Assembly: GCA_016342495.1 (NCBI GenBank)
Contig: JAEIOG010000049.1
Coordinates: 1 to 35,143 of the forward strand
Source: Phycisphaerae bacterium
GTDB taxonomy: Bacteria; Planctomycetota; Phycisphaerae; Sedimentisphaerales; SM23-30
Reading direction: 5' to 3'
Length of the DNA: 35,143 nt
This document shows, piece after piece, positions 17,303-25,680 of this stretch. Within the stretch, counting starts at the first letter, position 1, and each line of letters starts with the position of its first letter. The position numbers were made by a program, and so were the translations under genes. A model generated the notes under the pieces. The model saw only the letters and a program-made list of their open reading frames with translations. It was not told the DNA's origin and ran no database searches.

Positions 17303-18174
17303 CGGCGAGCCTCCCGGGTTTTGAAGAATCTTATCAAGTCCTTGATATAAGATTCACCTACAGTAAGGCTGATATTGTCAACCCCGGCAGAGCGGAATGT
17401 AGTTTCCAGCTGATTGAGCTGTTGTTGAGTTTTTTGGCTGTAGATATTACGGAAAGCCTTCGAGGCGGTATCAACTGAAACCCTTTGCCCGGTTTCGCTG
17501 TCATACATATCGATGATCCCCAGCGATTGCAGCTGTCGTTCGAGCTGATCGGCGATATTAACGGCGATGAGGTCATGCTTGCGGGCCGCCAGTCTGAGAG
17601 TTTTGTCAAAGCCGGTATCGATAAAATCCGAAACCAGAAAGACGATGGCCTTCTTGCGTACCACCTTAGCTAGATATTCCAGAGCCATTTTGATATCAGT
17701 ACCCTTAGCCGGGTTATCATGATACAAAAGCTCACGAATTACCCGCAGGACATGCCCGGTTCCTTTAGCTGGTGGGATAAAGCGTTCGATGCGATCTGAA
17801 AACGTTATCAGGCCCACCTTATCATTATTTTTAATAGCTGAAAAGGCCAGAACCGAACAAAGCTCAATGGCCTGCTCACTGCGCAGTTGGCCTTTGGAGC
17901 CAAACTGTCCCGAACAGCTTAAATCTACCACAAATACAACGGTCATCTCGCGTTCTTCGACATAACGCTTGATAAATGGCTTGTTCATGCGGGCGGTGAC
18001 GTTCCAGTCAATGCTACGAATATCATCGCCGGGCATATATTCCCGCACTTCATCGAATTCCATACCCTGACCCTTAAAAGAGCTGTGATATTCACCGGCG
18101 AAAAGCTCGTTAGCCCGCCGATTGGAATATATCTGCAGGCGGCGTATTTGTTTTAATATTTCTTGAGGTATCAT
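17299..18174 (-). CDS. DUF58 domain protein
   Basis: 291-residue DUF58 protein, a VWA-like fold. The family signature 'EVREYMPGDDIRSIDWNVTA' is followed by 'RYVEEREM' and the metal-site-like D-x-S-x-S in 'VVDLSCSGQF'. No membrane segments are seen, so it is likely cytoplasmic or peripheral. I use the ATG at 18174. An in-frame ATG at 18201 would add nine residues encoded by a simple heptanucleotide repeat and looks spurious. No strong ribosome-binding site precedes 18174. DUF58 proteins regularly follow moxR and are thought to be clients or partners of the MoxR ATPase. It overlaps the next gene by 4 nt. Confidence 0.9.
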   Translation of the reverse strand: MIPQEILKQIRRLQIYSNRRANELFAGEYHSSFKGQGMEFDEVREYMPGDDIRSIDWNVTARMNKPFIKRYVEEREMTVVFVVDLSCSGQFGSKGQLRSEQAIELCSVLAFSAIKNNDKVGLITFSDRIERFIPPAKGTGHVLRVIRELLYHDNPAKGTDIKMALEYLAKVVRKKAIVFLVSDFIDTGFDKTLRLAARKHDLIAVNIADQLERQLQSLGIIDMYDSETGQRVSVDTASKAFRNIYSQKTQQQLNQLETTFRSAGVDNISLTVGESYIKDLIRFFKTREARR

Positions 18175-18182
18175 TTTATTCA

Positions 18183-18217
18183 GGCATAAGGCATAAGGCA
18201 CAAGGCAAAAGGCATAA
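18183..18217. repeat. Five-unit heptanucleotide tandem repeat (GGCAYAA)
   Basis: Five consecutive 7-nt units: GGCATAA, GGCATAA, GGCACAA, GGCAAAA, GGCATAA. The array lies 9 nt upstream of the preferred DUF58 start, in its leader. Confidence 0.8.
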
Positions 18218-18354
18218 GTAATTCCTTTGTGCCATTATATTAAGTTAGGTTAAATTAAATTAAATCAAGTCTGACGCTTAAGACATCCAGCCAGTTCCAG
18301 GCGGCAACGACGCCGGAAGCATTCACCATCCAGTGATTCTTATGTAATCTGTGT

Positions 18355-18388
18355 CCAGCTTCAAGCTGGGGGTGCAGGCTTAGCCTGC
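18355..18388. repeat. Two adjacent 15-bp palindromes immediately after moxR
   Basis: CCAGCTTCAAGCTGG (18355-18369) and GCAGGCTTAGCCTGC (18374-18388) are each 7-bp arms around one base, 4 nt apart. The second abuts the moxR stop codon. No T-tract follows on the minus strand, so they look more like RNA-processing or stabilising hairpins, or a REP-like element, than a full terminator. The rest of the 187-nt gap to the DUF58 gene holds an AT-rich stretch and the heptamer repeat. Confidence 0.7.
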
Positions 18389-19378
18389 CTAGGGTACTTC
18401 TATATTATCGAAGATTGTTTGTATTATATCTTCAGAGGTCTTTTCTTCAGCTTCTGCTTCATAGCTTACAATAACCCTATGCCGCAATACATCCATACCA
18501 ATGGTTTTGACATCCTGGGGCGTTACATAGCCACGCTGCTGGATAAAAGCCCATGCCTTAGCGGCTAATGTCAATGCGATAGTCGCCCGCGGCGATGCTC
18601 CATAGGAGATCAATGGTGCGATATCTAAGCCATAGTCAGCGGGGTTGCGGGTGGCATCGATAATATTGACGATATAGTCCTTGATAGCATCATCAATATA
18701 GATTTCATCGATAACGGCCCGGGCGGCGATAATATCTTCCGGGGAGATAATCGCTTTAACATCAAATTTCGGGTTGGTACTGCCCATGCGGTCCAGAATC
18801 AGACGTTCCTGGACTTTATCGGGATAAGTCACTTTCAGCTTGAGCATAAAGCGATCCACCTGGGCTTCTGGCAGCGGATATGTGCCTTCCTGTTCGATAG
18901 GGTTCTGGGTCGCTAAAACCATAAAAGGATCGGGAAGCTTAAAGGTTTCAGAGCCAATTGATACCTGATGTTCCTGCATCGCCTCTAATAGTGCCGACTG
19001 CACTTTGGCCGGGGCCCGGTTAATTTCGTCGGCTAAAATAATATTAGCAAAGATCGGGCCTTTATTGACAAAGAAGCTGCTGTCAGAAGGGCGATATATC
19101 TGGGTTCCTATCAAATCCGCCGGCAGCAGATCCGGGGTAAACTGCAGTCGGGCAAAAGTGGCTTTGATCGCCTGGGCCATCGTAGTAACTGTCAGGGTCT
19201 TAGCCAGACCCGGCACCCCTTCCAGTAATACATGGCCATTACTTAACATCGCAACCAGCAGTCTTTCCAGCATATATCGCTGGCCGACAATTACTTTTTC
19301 CCACTGGCCCATCAGCCCATCGATAAAGCTGGCCTGGGCCTTTACTTTGGCGGTAATTTCTTGTACATCAACAGTCAT
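18389..19378 (-). CDS. moxR: MoxR family AAA+ ATPase
   Basis: 329-residue AAA+ ATPase. Walker A is 'GVPGLAKT', Walker B 'ILADEINRAP', and 'PLPEAQVDRFML' supplies the sensor/arginine-finger region; 'MVLATQNPIEQEGTYPLPEA' is a MoxR signature. It acts as a cytoplasmic chaperone-like ATPase that matures or regulates VWA proteins, here probably the DUF58 and BatA/BatB products. The start is the ATG at 19378, preceded by GAGGT (19383-19387). An in-frame GTG at 19393 would sit upstream of that site. It is the first gene of the minus-strand operon and has a strong promoter 30 nt upstream. Symbol used as a family name. Confidence 0.95.
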   Translation of the reverse strand: MTVDVQEITAKVKAQASFIDGLMGQWEKVIVGQRYMLERLLVAMLSNGHVLLEGVPGLAKTLTVTTMAQAIKATFARLQFTPDLLPADLIGTQIYRPSDSSFFVNKGPIFANIILADEINRAPAKVQSALLEAMQEHQVSIGSETFKLPDPFMVLATQNPIEQEGTYPLPEAQVDRFMLKLKVTYPDKVQERLILDRMGSTNPKFDVKAIISPEDIIAARAVIDEIYIDDAIKDYIVNIIDATRNPADYGLDIAPLISYGASPRATIALTLAAKAWAFIQQRGYVTPQDVKTIGMDVLRHRVIVSYEAEAEEKTSEDIIQTIFDNIEVP

Positions 19379-19409
19379 TTTTACCTCTATCACAGTAATT
19401 TAAGTTATA

Positions 19410-19438
19410 ATTATATTCCATTATAATATAACAGACAA
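19410..19438 (-). promoter_or_regulatory. Promoter of the moxR-bat operon
   Basis: On the minus strand: -35 TTGTCT (19433-19438), exact 17-nt spacer and consensus -10 TATAAT (19410-19415). The predicted start near 19403 leaves a leader of about 25 nt with the GAGGT ribosome-binding site. Confidence 0.65.
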
Positions 19439-19608
19439 CTTGCCTGAGAGACTAATACACATTTTTTTACATCATCTTAAATGTATGTAAATAAAGAAGA
19501 TACAAACGTCATATCCTCGCCCTTACATATCAGCAGTGCAATATTATACAGCTTAATCTCAATTCTTCCACTAAAAAGCAGGGTGCTAAGCCCGCAGCCG
19601 ACTCGCTG

Positions 19609-19646
19609 AAGTTTACATTGTATCATTACAAGTTTACATTGGATCA
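19609..19646. repeat. Tandem 17-bp direct repeat, possible operator
   Basis: AAGTTTACATTGTATCA (19609-19625) and AAGTTTACATTGGATCA (19630-19646) differ at one base and are offset by exactly 21 nt, two helical turns. This is the geometry expected for side-by-side binding of a regulator. Confidence 0.6.
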
Positions 19647-19810
19647 GATGAACTCTGAACAGACAATCATCTTGCTAATAGCAACAAAATTTGCAAACTC
19701 CCTTTTAACCCAAACTATCAAAAATAGCTATTTTAACACCAAAAACCAGCTAACAAACTTATTCCCCAAGTTATGGGATGGCTGTGTTAAATAAGTTTAA
19801 ACTTTAATCC

Positions 19811-19848
19811 TCCCAATGTGGCATAACATCCTTCGTGTCACATTGGGA
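19811..19848 (+). terminator. Strong 10-bp hairpin followed by ATTTTATTT
   Basis: Perfect stem TCCCAATGTG/CACATTGGGA with an 18-nt loop. It resembles an intrinsic terminator on the plus strand, but no plus-strand gene precedes it. It may end an unseen small RNA or act as a leader attenuator for the genes from 20065. Confidence 0.5.
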
Positions 19849-19960
19849 ATTTTATTTGCACATCAAAAAGCATATTTATTCTAAAACGTCCATATCTAAA
19901 GAAAAAATCACAATAATTACGATAAAATTTTAGTGTAATGCTATTTACGGTTTTGTCGAC

Positions 19961-19986
19961 AGGGCAACAGTTAACTGGTGTGCCCT
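19961..19986. other. Leader hairpin with internal palindrome
   Basis: AGGGCA/TGCCCT arms (19961-19966, 19981-19986) enclose the 10-bp palindrome CAGTTAACTG, about 80 nt before the DUF4956 start. It could be an operator or an RNA structure. Confidence 0.4.
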
Positions 19987-20064
19987 TATACCTGTGTGGT
20001 TTCAATTGAATTTGCCCTAAATGAATAAATTGCGGCTTTTAGCTGCGGCAAGGATGATAATAAT

Positions 20065-20772
20065 ATGTTTTACTTTATATTAGCTCAGCAAAAAAAGGAA
20101 TTAACATGGGAGCAGTACCTAACCACTACCAATGTCGATATCCCGATAGTGGTTTTGGCTGTTTGTATGCTACTGACTATTTTGCTTAGCTATATACTTT
20201 CGGTTGTTTATGCCCGATATGGCACGAGCCTGTCTAATCGTAAGGCCTTTGCTAATAACTTTGTGATGCTGGCTATGACAACCATGCTGATTATTACCCT
20301 GGTTAAATCATCATTGGCCTTGTCACTGGGTCTGGTCGGAGCTTTGTCGATTGTCAGGTTTCGGGCCGCTATAAAAGAACCTGAAGAACTCAGCTATCTT
20401 TTTCTTTGCATTGGTATAGGCTTGGGGATGGGTGCTGTGCAGATAACCGCTACGGTCATTGCTTTTGCCTTTATCATAGCTGTGCTGATTTTCAAAGGCA
20501 TTAAATACCAGAAAAACGATCATCAAAATATGCTCTTAACTGTTACCAGCGGTAAAGCCAGAGATATTGATCTGCAAAAAATCATCAATGTACTAAAACA
20601 GCATTGCAAAGCTGCCGACCTGCGCAGGCTTGATCATGGCAATGAAATATTCGAAGCCTTATTTGTTATCGAGCTGGCTGATACTGAATCATTGAAAAAG
20701 ACCCGCAATGCACTCTTGAGCTTTGATGATAATCTGGCAATAACCTTTCTTGACAATAATGGTAGCCTCTAG
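20065..20772 (+). CDS. DUF4956 domain membrane protein
   Basis: 235-residue integral membrane protein. Membrane segments lie near residues 25-48, 68-85, about 90-100 and 112-145, enclosing the conserved 'LSLGLVGALSIVRFRAAIKE' of DUF4956. A soluble C-terminal domain covers about 155-235. AAGGA (20050-20054) precedes the ATG by 10 nt. DUF4956 genes recur next to VTC-domain polyphosphate polymerase-like genes and CotH kinases, exactly as here, which suggests one functional unit at the membrane. Biochemical function is unknown; a transport or sensing role is inference. Confidence 0.9.
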   Translation: MFYFILAQQKKELTWEQYLTTTNVDIPIVVLAVCMLLTILLSYILSVVYARYGTSLSNRKAFANNFVMLAMTTMLIITLVKSSLALSLGLVGALSIVRFRAAIKEPEELSYLFLCIGIGLGMGAVQITATVIAFAFIIAVLIFKGIKYQKNDHQNMLLTVTSGKARDIDLQKIINVLKQHCKAADLRRLDHGNEIFEALFVIELADTESLKKTRNALLSFDDNLAITFLDNNGSL

Positions 20773-20870
20773 CCAGCTTTATGTTGGATATCGCATCGTT
20801 GCCGCCTTGCTCCAGCAGATGCCAGATCCGTTACCCTGGCGATAATGTAATATTTGAAAGTCATTCCAAG

Positions 20871-23525
20871 ATGAAAATATATATTGACAATGGAGTCAAT
20901 CCTGAAAAAAAAATCTTCCGCAAACGCAAAGGCCTGTTGTATAAGCTGACAATAGCTTTCGTGCTGGTCTGCGTATTACTTCTTATGTTTGTTCTGGGGG
21001 TCTATTTTGCGTTGCAGACCCATAGCTCCGGCAGTGCCAAAACCCTGATAGGGCGTTTAGGTCAATTGCGGCAAACCAAACTGGGTATTGTCAGTAACTA
21101 TATCGATGGCCTCAAAGCCCGGCCTGAAACCATCACCATTGACATAAAACATGAAAATTTTATGAAATTGCAATATCATCGTGATTTGGCCCTGCAAAGA
21201 AGATTGCTTATCAATACCGATGATTCTTATGTCGCAGCGGCCATCCGCTATGATGGCAAAACCTATAAAACTGATATTCGCCTTAAAGGTGATATGATCG
21301 ATCATCTTGGCTCCAATAAATGGTCTTTCAGAATCAAAGTCAAAGGCGATAATACTATTATGGATATGAAACAGTTTTCTCTGCATACCCCCGCGGGACG
21401 CAACTATATCCACGAATGGCTATTGCATCAGGAACTCAGACGCGAAGGGCTCATTTCCCTGCGTTATAAATTTGTTAATGTCACTGTTAATGGTCAGGAT
21501 TGGGGAGTGTATGCTGTTGAGGAGCATTTCGAAAAAAGACTCATCGAAGCTAATCAGAAACGCCAAGGACCAATCCTGAAATTTAATGAAGATATCCTCT
21601 GGCAGGACAAAGCTCAATTCCATCCGCTTTATGTTGTCAATAACCCCGATATGCTGGGCATGCAAAGTATTTATGCTTCCTGTGTAGAACCTTTTAAGAT
21701 TACCGCTACCCTTGCCGATGACAATCAATATCAACTGTTTTTAGCTGCCAAAGATAAACTGCAAGCTTTCACGGAAAACAAGCTGCAATTAAATCAGGTT
21801 GTTGATACCGAAGCGATGGCTAAATTTATGGCTATCACAATGGTCTTTGGCGCTGAACACGGCAATTTCTGGAATAATATTCGATTCTATTATAATCCAG
21901 TTACCGCATTGTTGGAACCGGTTGGCTATGATGGCCAGGGCGGGCTCATCTCTGATATGTATATGCTGACTAAAGACACCGAAACCATTCTTTTGCGGCT
22001 TATGCTCAATGATAATGATTTTTACACCCTTTACCTGCAAGCCCTTAGCAGAATTGGCAATAAAGATTATCTGGATGATTTTTTTGCCGAAGTTGATGAT
22101 GAACTGAAAAGCAATTTACATATTATCTATCGCAGCTATCCGGATTTCTATTTCTCTAAAGCCAATTATTACGCTAATTGCCAGACAGTGCATAAAACCT
22201 TAAATCCATCCGGTACGATACTGGCCAATCTCATCTGTTCAGATGTTAATAAAGTTGAAGTTGACATTGCTAATATTCATTGTGTCCCCGTCCAGCTGTT
22301 GGGCCTGGTAAATGCAAAGGGCCAACTCGTCGCTACAATTAATAGCGATGTGATAATTGAACCAAAAGGCTTGAAAATTGCTGCCAAACATTATCCGGTT
22401 AGCTTTGATTTAACTGATCCTATTGAGATATCATCTAAGCAGCAATATATGCCCCTGTTTGTCAAATATCAAATCGCAGGCTCCGATGCTCCCCAACAGG
22501 CTAATATTGTTTCCTGGCCTTATCTTCAGCAGGACCAGTTGGCCATTGAATCGCAACTTCACAGCCCTAATCCCGATCATTTTGAATTTCTTACTGTTAA
22601 TGAAGAGACTAAAACAATCGATTTCGCAATAGATAATTGCATTGTCACTTCCCCTTTAATTTTACCGGCTGGTTATACCATTAGAGTTTTTGCCGATACT
22701 AAAATCGATATCCAAAAGGGCGGCTTTATCCTTTCATATTCGCCTGTATACATGACAGGTAATGAAGATCAGCCCATAGAAATCTATTCCAGCGATAAAC
22801 AAGGCGGTGGCCTAACCTTAATTAAAGCTGGTTCACGTTCAAGGCTGCACTATGTTAAATTCAGCGGATTGTCAAATCCATCCCTGGCCCGGTGGAACAT
22901 GAGCGGTTCGGTTAATTTTTATGAATCACCGGTCGATATTTATAATTGTGAATTTGCCGATAACAGCTGCGAAGATTGCCTGAATATCATCAGGAGCGAT
23001 TTTTCCTTAAAGGATTCTCTTTTACATGACACATCCAGTGATGCCTTCGATGGTGATTTTGTGACTGGCTTTATCCAAAACACAACCTTTAATAATTGTG
23101 GTAATGATGCCGTTGATGTTTCTGGCAGTAATCTTGAAATTGAAGGTTTACGCATTATCAATGTTGGCGATAAAGGCTTAAGTGCCGGTGAGCACAGCCA
23201 TATCGTTGCTACCGATGTCAAAATTGAAAAAGCTGAAATCGCCTTAGCTTCCAAAGATAATTCGACTCTGGAAATTAAAGACTCCACTGTCAATAATTGC
23301 AAGGTAGTAATGGCTTCCTATCAGAAAAAACCAGAGTTTGGCCCGGCTAATATCATAGCATCAAATCTTACCTGTAACAATATCAAAGAATTATACCTGC
23401 TCGAAGCCGAATCAAGTATCAGCATGAATCAAAAACAATTACAAGTCAACTGTGACAAAGTTGAGCTCATTTTATACGGGGCCGAATATGGCAAGGCAAG
23501 CAAGCCAGACAAACCAGAAAAATAA
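20871..23525 (+). CDS. CotH kinase family protein with C-terminal beta-helix
   Basis: Membrane-anchored protein of about 884 residues from the ATG at 20871; an in-frame ATG at 20781 would add 30 residues of unlikely composition. A single membrane segment follows a basic N-terminus ('FRKRKGLLYK', then a hydrophobic run). The CotH kinase domain follows, with 'IRLKGDMIDHLGSNKWSFRI', 'QFSLHTPAGRNYIHEWLLHQ', 'NGQDWGVYAVEEHF' and 'LEPVGYDGQGG' marking substrate and metal-binding parts. The last ~280 residues are short repeated strands of a right-handed parallel beta-helix ('GFIQNTTFNNCGNDAVDVSG'), probably for binding an extracellular polymer. Likely faces the periplasm. CotH proteins phosphorylate serines in spore coat and effector proteins; the substrate here is unknown. 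It overlaps the VTC gene. Confidence 0.88.
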   Translation: MKIYIDNGVNPEKKIFRKRKGLLYKLTIAFVLVCVLLLMFVLGVYFALQTHSSGSAKTLIGRLGQLRQTKLGIVSNYIDGLKARPETITIDIKHENFMKLQYHRDLALQRRLLINTDDSYVAAAIRYDGKTYKTDIRLKGDMIDHLGSNKWSFRIKVKGDNTIMDMKQFSLHTPAGRNYIHEWLLHQELRREGLISLRYKFVNVTVNGQDWGVYAVEEHFEKRLIEANQKRQGPILKFNEDILWQDKAQFHPLYVVNNPDMLGMQSIYASCVEPFKITATLADDNQYQLFLAAKDKLQAFTENKLQLNQVVDTEAMAKFMAITMVFGAEHGNFWNNIRFYYNPVTALLEPVGYDGQGGLISDMYMLTKDTETILLRLMLNDNDFYTLYLQALSRIGNKDYLDDFFAEVDDELKSNLHIIYRSYPDFYFSKANYYANCQTVHKTLNPSGTILANLICSDVNKVEVDIANIHCVPVQLLGLVNAKGQLVATINSDVIIEPKGLKIAAKHYPVSFDLTDPIEISSKQQYMPLFVKYQIAGSDAPQQANIVSWPYLQQDQLAIESQLHSPNPDHFEFLTVNEETKTIDFAIDNCIVTSPLILPAGYTIRVFADTKIDIQKGGFILSYSPVYMTGNEDQPIEIYSSDKQGGGLTLIKAGSRSRLHYVKFSGLSNPSLARWNMSGSVNFYESPVDIYNCEFADNSCEDCLNIIRSDFSLKDSLLHDTSSDAFDGDFVTGFIQNTTFNNCGNDAVDVSGSNLEIEGLRIINVGDKGLSAGEHSHIVATDVKIEKAEIALASKDNSTLEIKDSTVNNCKVVMASYQKKPEFGPANIIASNLTCNNIKELYLLEAESSISMNQKQLQVNCDKVELILYGAEYGKASKPDKPEK

Positions 23526-24192
23526 TCCTCGTTATGAGCGAAAGTTTTATATCGAACATATCGATAAATATCAGGTGGACCATCTTATCAGGCTCCATCC
23601 TGCGATGTTTGTTGAGATATATCATTCCCGGCAAATCAATAATATATATTTTGATACCTGTGATAATCGCTTTTATCATGAGAACATCAATGGTGATTTC
23701 GACCGTGTTAAAGTCCGTATTCGCTGGTATGGTCAATTGCAAGGCGCCGCCAGCCAGCCAACATTAGAACTTAAAATCAAAAAAGGCCCCCTTGGCTATA
23801 AAGAAAGCTATCGGCTGGGCAGTTTCCAGGTTGATAATAATCTTAGCGCCTCAGATATTCGGCAGGTTCTGCAGCGGGCTGATTTGCCGGAAAACTTAAA
23901 ACATAAACTGGCTTCGCTTGAACCGGTCATATTTAACAGTTATTCCAGAAAATATTATCTCAGTAGCACCGTAGATTTACGCCTGACAATTGACTGGGCG
24001 ATGGCCTGCTGTCGCTTTGACAGGCAGTATAATACCTTTGCTCTACATCGGCAATATCAAGACAGCACTATTGTCGAACTGAAATATGATGCCGATAAAG
24101 ACCGTCAGGTTCGCCAACACTGTCAGGATATGCCTTTTACTATGACTAAAAGCTCCAAATATGTCAATGCCATTGAAAAACTTTTCTATTAA
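23488..24192 (+). CDS. VTC domain protein (polyphosphate polymerase-like)
   Basis: 234-residue VTC-domain protein. The family's conserved basic and acidic residues line up in order: 'RYERKFYI' at the start, 'VKVRIRWYG', 'LELKIKKGPLGYKESY', 'SRKYYL', 'LRLTIDWAM' and 'IVELKYDAD'. In eukaryotic Vtc4 these line the tunnel that makes polyphosphate from ATP. I use the ATG at 23488, which overlaps the CotH gene by 38 nt; an upstream in-frame ATG at 23452 would extend the overlap. No signal or membrane segment, so it is cytoplasmic. With DUF4956 and CotH it forms a recurring three-gene set. It may make polyphosphate or use a related tripolyphosphate chemistry. Confidence 0.9.
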   Translation: MARQASQTNQKNNPRYERKFYIEHIDKYQVDHLIRLHPAMFVEIYHSRQINNIYFDTCDNRFYHENINGDFDRVKVRIRWYGQLQGAASQPTLELKIKKGPLGYKESYRLGSFQVDNNLSASDIRQVLQRADLPENLKHKLASLEPVIFNSYSRKYYLSSTVDLRLTIDWAMACCRFDRQYNTFALHRQYQDSTIVELKYDADKDRQVRQHCQDMPFTMTKSSKYVNAIEKLFY

Positions 24193-24213
24193 TACTCCCG
24201 TCGCTATTCCAAT

Positions 24214-25680
24214 CTAAAATTTTGGCGTGTAAATATGGCAATATGGGCTTTGTCCATTATTCTGATAATAATCCTGATGATAATCTTCAGCAGACCAGAA
24301 TTTGTCAGCTGCGATCAATTCAGTTTTGACATCAAAGCCTTTTCCTTTAAGGATATCGATCAGCTTCTGAGCTGTCTTTTTTTGTTCATCGCTGGTATAA
24401 AATATTGCCGAACGATATTGCGAGCCAATATCTGGCCCCTGACCATCTGCCTGGGTTGGGTCATGGGTTTCAAAATAAAGTTTTGTCAGCTTTTCATAGC
24501 TTGTCTTTGCAGGGTCAAAATAAACTTCAATGGCTTCATAATGGCCGGTTTGCCCAGTACATACCTGCTTATATGTTGGGTTTACCACATCACCGCCAGT
24601 GTAGCCTACCGAAGATTTTATTACCCCTTTAGCCTGATCAAGATGATATTGAGTGCCCCAGAAACATCCCGAAGCAAATATCCCGCGCTCCAGGTCTTTA
24701 TCAGCTATGAAATCCATCGAAATTGAATTGACACAATATCTGGCATTTTTGTCAGTATAGCCTTCCCCATTAAATATATGGCCCAAATGACCACCACAAT
24801 TATTACAGATTATCTCTATACGCTGTCCATCTGCATCAGGTTGTTGTTTGACCGAATCGCCGATCTGGTCATCAAAGCTGGGCCATCCGCAATCGCTTTT
24901 GAATTTGGAGCTGGAATAAAACAAAGGCTTGTCACATTGACGACAAGTATATGTGCCTTTATCGAAATGATCGTGAAATTCCCCGCTAAAAGGTGCTTCT
25001 GTACCTTTGTTGATAATTACATATTTTTCTTTTTCATTTAGTTCATTATACATCTTATTCTCTTTATATAATTCAATTTCGTCGACATAAAGCTCTGCTG
25101 TCATTTCTTCGTATATCGCTACCACTGCAACGGATTTGATTTTACTTTTATCCAGTTTCTTAGTCAAGCTTTCAGGCTTAAAATCCTTAAATGGCAATTT
25201 AATTGTCTGCCATGATTCATCCGTATCAAACTTCGCCTGATAGAACTGCCACGGCAGCCAGGTCGCATTTGTTCGCAAGTGGATCCCATAGGATTTACCA
25301 TTGCCTTTAACCCGAATTAATATACCATCAAAATCAGTTGCGTCCAGTAGATATTTCTCATCCATGGCTAATTTGCGACTTTGGATAAAGCCACCATTGT
25401 TTGCCAGAGAAATTTTGCCGGTTAAAGCCATGCAACTGCGATTATCGATATCTAAAAAAGTTACTTTACCCGTAGATTCACCGCCCATAACCGAATCGGC
25501 AAAAAATTTCCATTCGGTTTTGGATTTTTCAGTGTTATTGAAGTCATCTAAGATATATCTATCTTTTTCGGATAGCAATTTAGGTTTTATTGACTGGGCC
25601 TGACAGGTAATAATGAAAGAAATTATGAGTAATGTCCCAAAAAATAGCCATAATGACTTGTTTTTCTTTATATTTATCAT
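24214..25680 (-). CDS. msrAB: Exported CIA30-MsrB-MsrA fusion (methionine sulfoxide reductase)
   Basis: 488-residue trifunctional-looking protein. A signal peptide covers about 1-30. A CIA30-like beta-sandwich domain is at 40-205 ('SVMGGESTGKV' is its mark). MsrB lies at about 215-325, with zinc cysteines C246/C249/C292/C295 and catalytic C316 (RYCVNS). MsrA is at about 330-488, with catalytic C339 in GCFWG and 'YTGGDVVNPTYKQVCTGQTG'. MsrA and MsrB reduce the S and R isomers of methionine sulfoxide; secretion suggests repair of oxidised envelope proteins. The B-then-A order and the N-terminal CIA30 domain are unusual, since fused forms are more often MsrA first. It converges on the VTC gene with a 21-nt gap. 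An AAGGA site precedes the ATG. Confidence 0.93.
   Translation of the reverse strand: MINIKKNKSLWLFFGTLLIISFIITCQAQSIKPKLLSEKDRYILDDFNNTEKSKTEWKFFADSVMGGESTGKVTFLDIDNRSCMALTGKISLANNGGFIQSRKLAMDEKYLLDATDFDGILIRVKGNGKSYGIHLRTNATWLPWQFYQAKFDTDESWQTIKLPFKDFKPESLTKKLDKSKIKSVAVVAIYEEMTAELYVDEIELYKENKMYNELNEKEKYVIINKGTEAPFSGEFHDHFDKGTYTCRQCDKPLFYSSSKFKSDCGWPSFDDQIGDSVKQQPDADGQRIEIICNNCGGHLGHIFNGEGYTDKNARYCVNSISMDFIADKDLERGIFASGCFWGTQYHLDQAKGVIKSSVGYTGGDVVNPTYKQVCTGQTGHYEAIEVYFDPAKTSYEKLTKLYFETHDPTQADGQGPDIGSQYRSAIFYTSDEQKKTAQKLIDILKGKGFDVKTELIAADKFWSAEDYHQDYYQNNGQSPYCHIYTPKF

Larger units (their letters stand above)
19439..20064. other. Long intergenic region between divergent units
   Basis: No plausible gene. 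Besides the separately listed direct repeat and hairpins, it contains a perfect 14-bp palindrome AAAATAGCTATTTT (19721-19734). A hairpin at 20030-20051 (GCGGC/GCTGC inside TTGC/GCAA) ends on the ribosome-binding site of the DUF4956 gene. I could not pick a convincing plus-strand promoter. Confidence 0.6.

Noticed and set aside
18174-18201. Extended N-terminus of the DUF58 protein from the ATG at 18201
   Set aside because: The nine added residues are encoded by the heptamer repeat and precede the usual start of the family.
59-19786. 15-nt identical sequence (TATGGGATGGCTGTG) near 59 and near 19772
   Set aside because: A single 15-nt match is close to chance expectation in a window of this size, and one copy lies in the coding end of the AraC gene.
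24235-24726. 163-aa plus-strand frame opposite the MsrA domain
   Set aside because: The minus strand encodes intact MsrA motifs; the antisense frame has no ribosome-binding site or recognisable domain.
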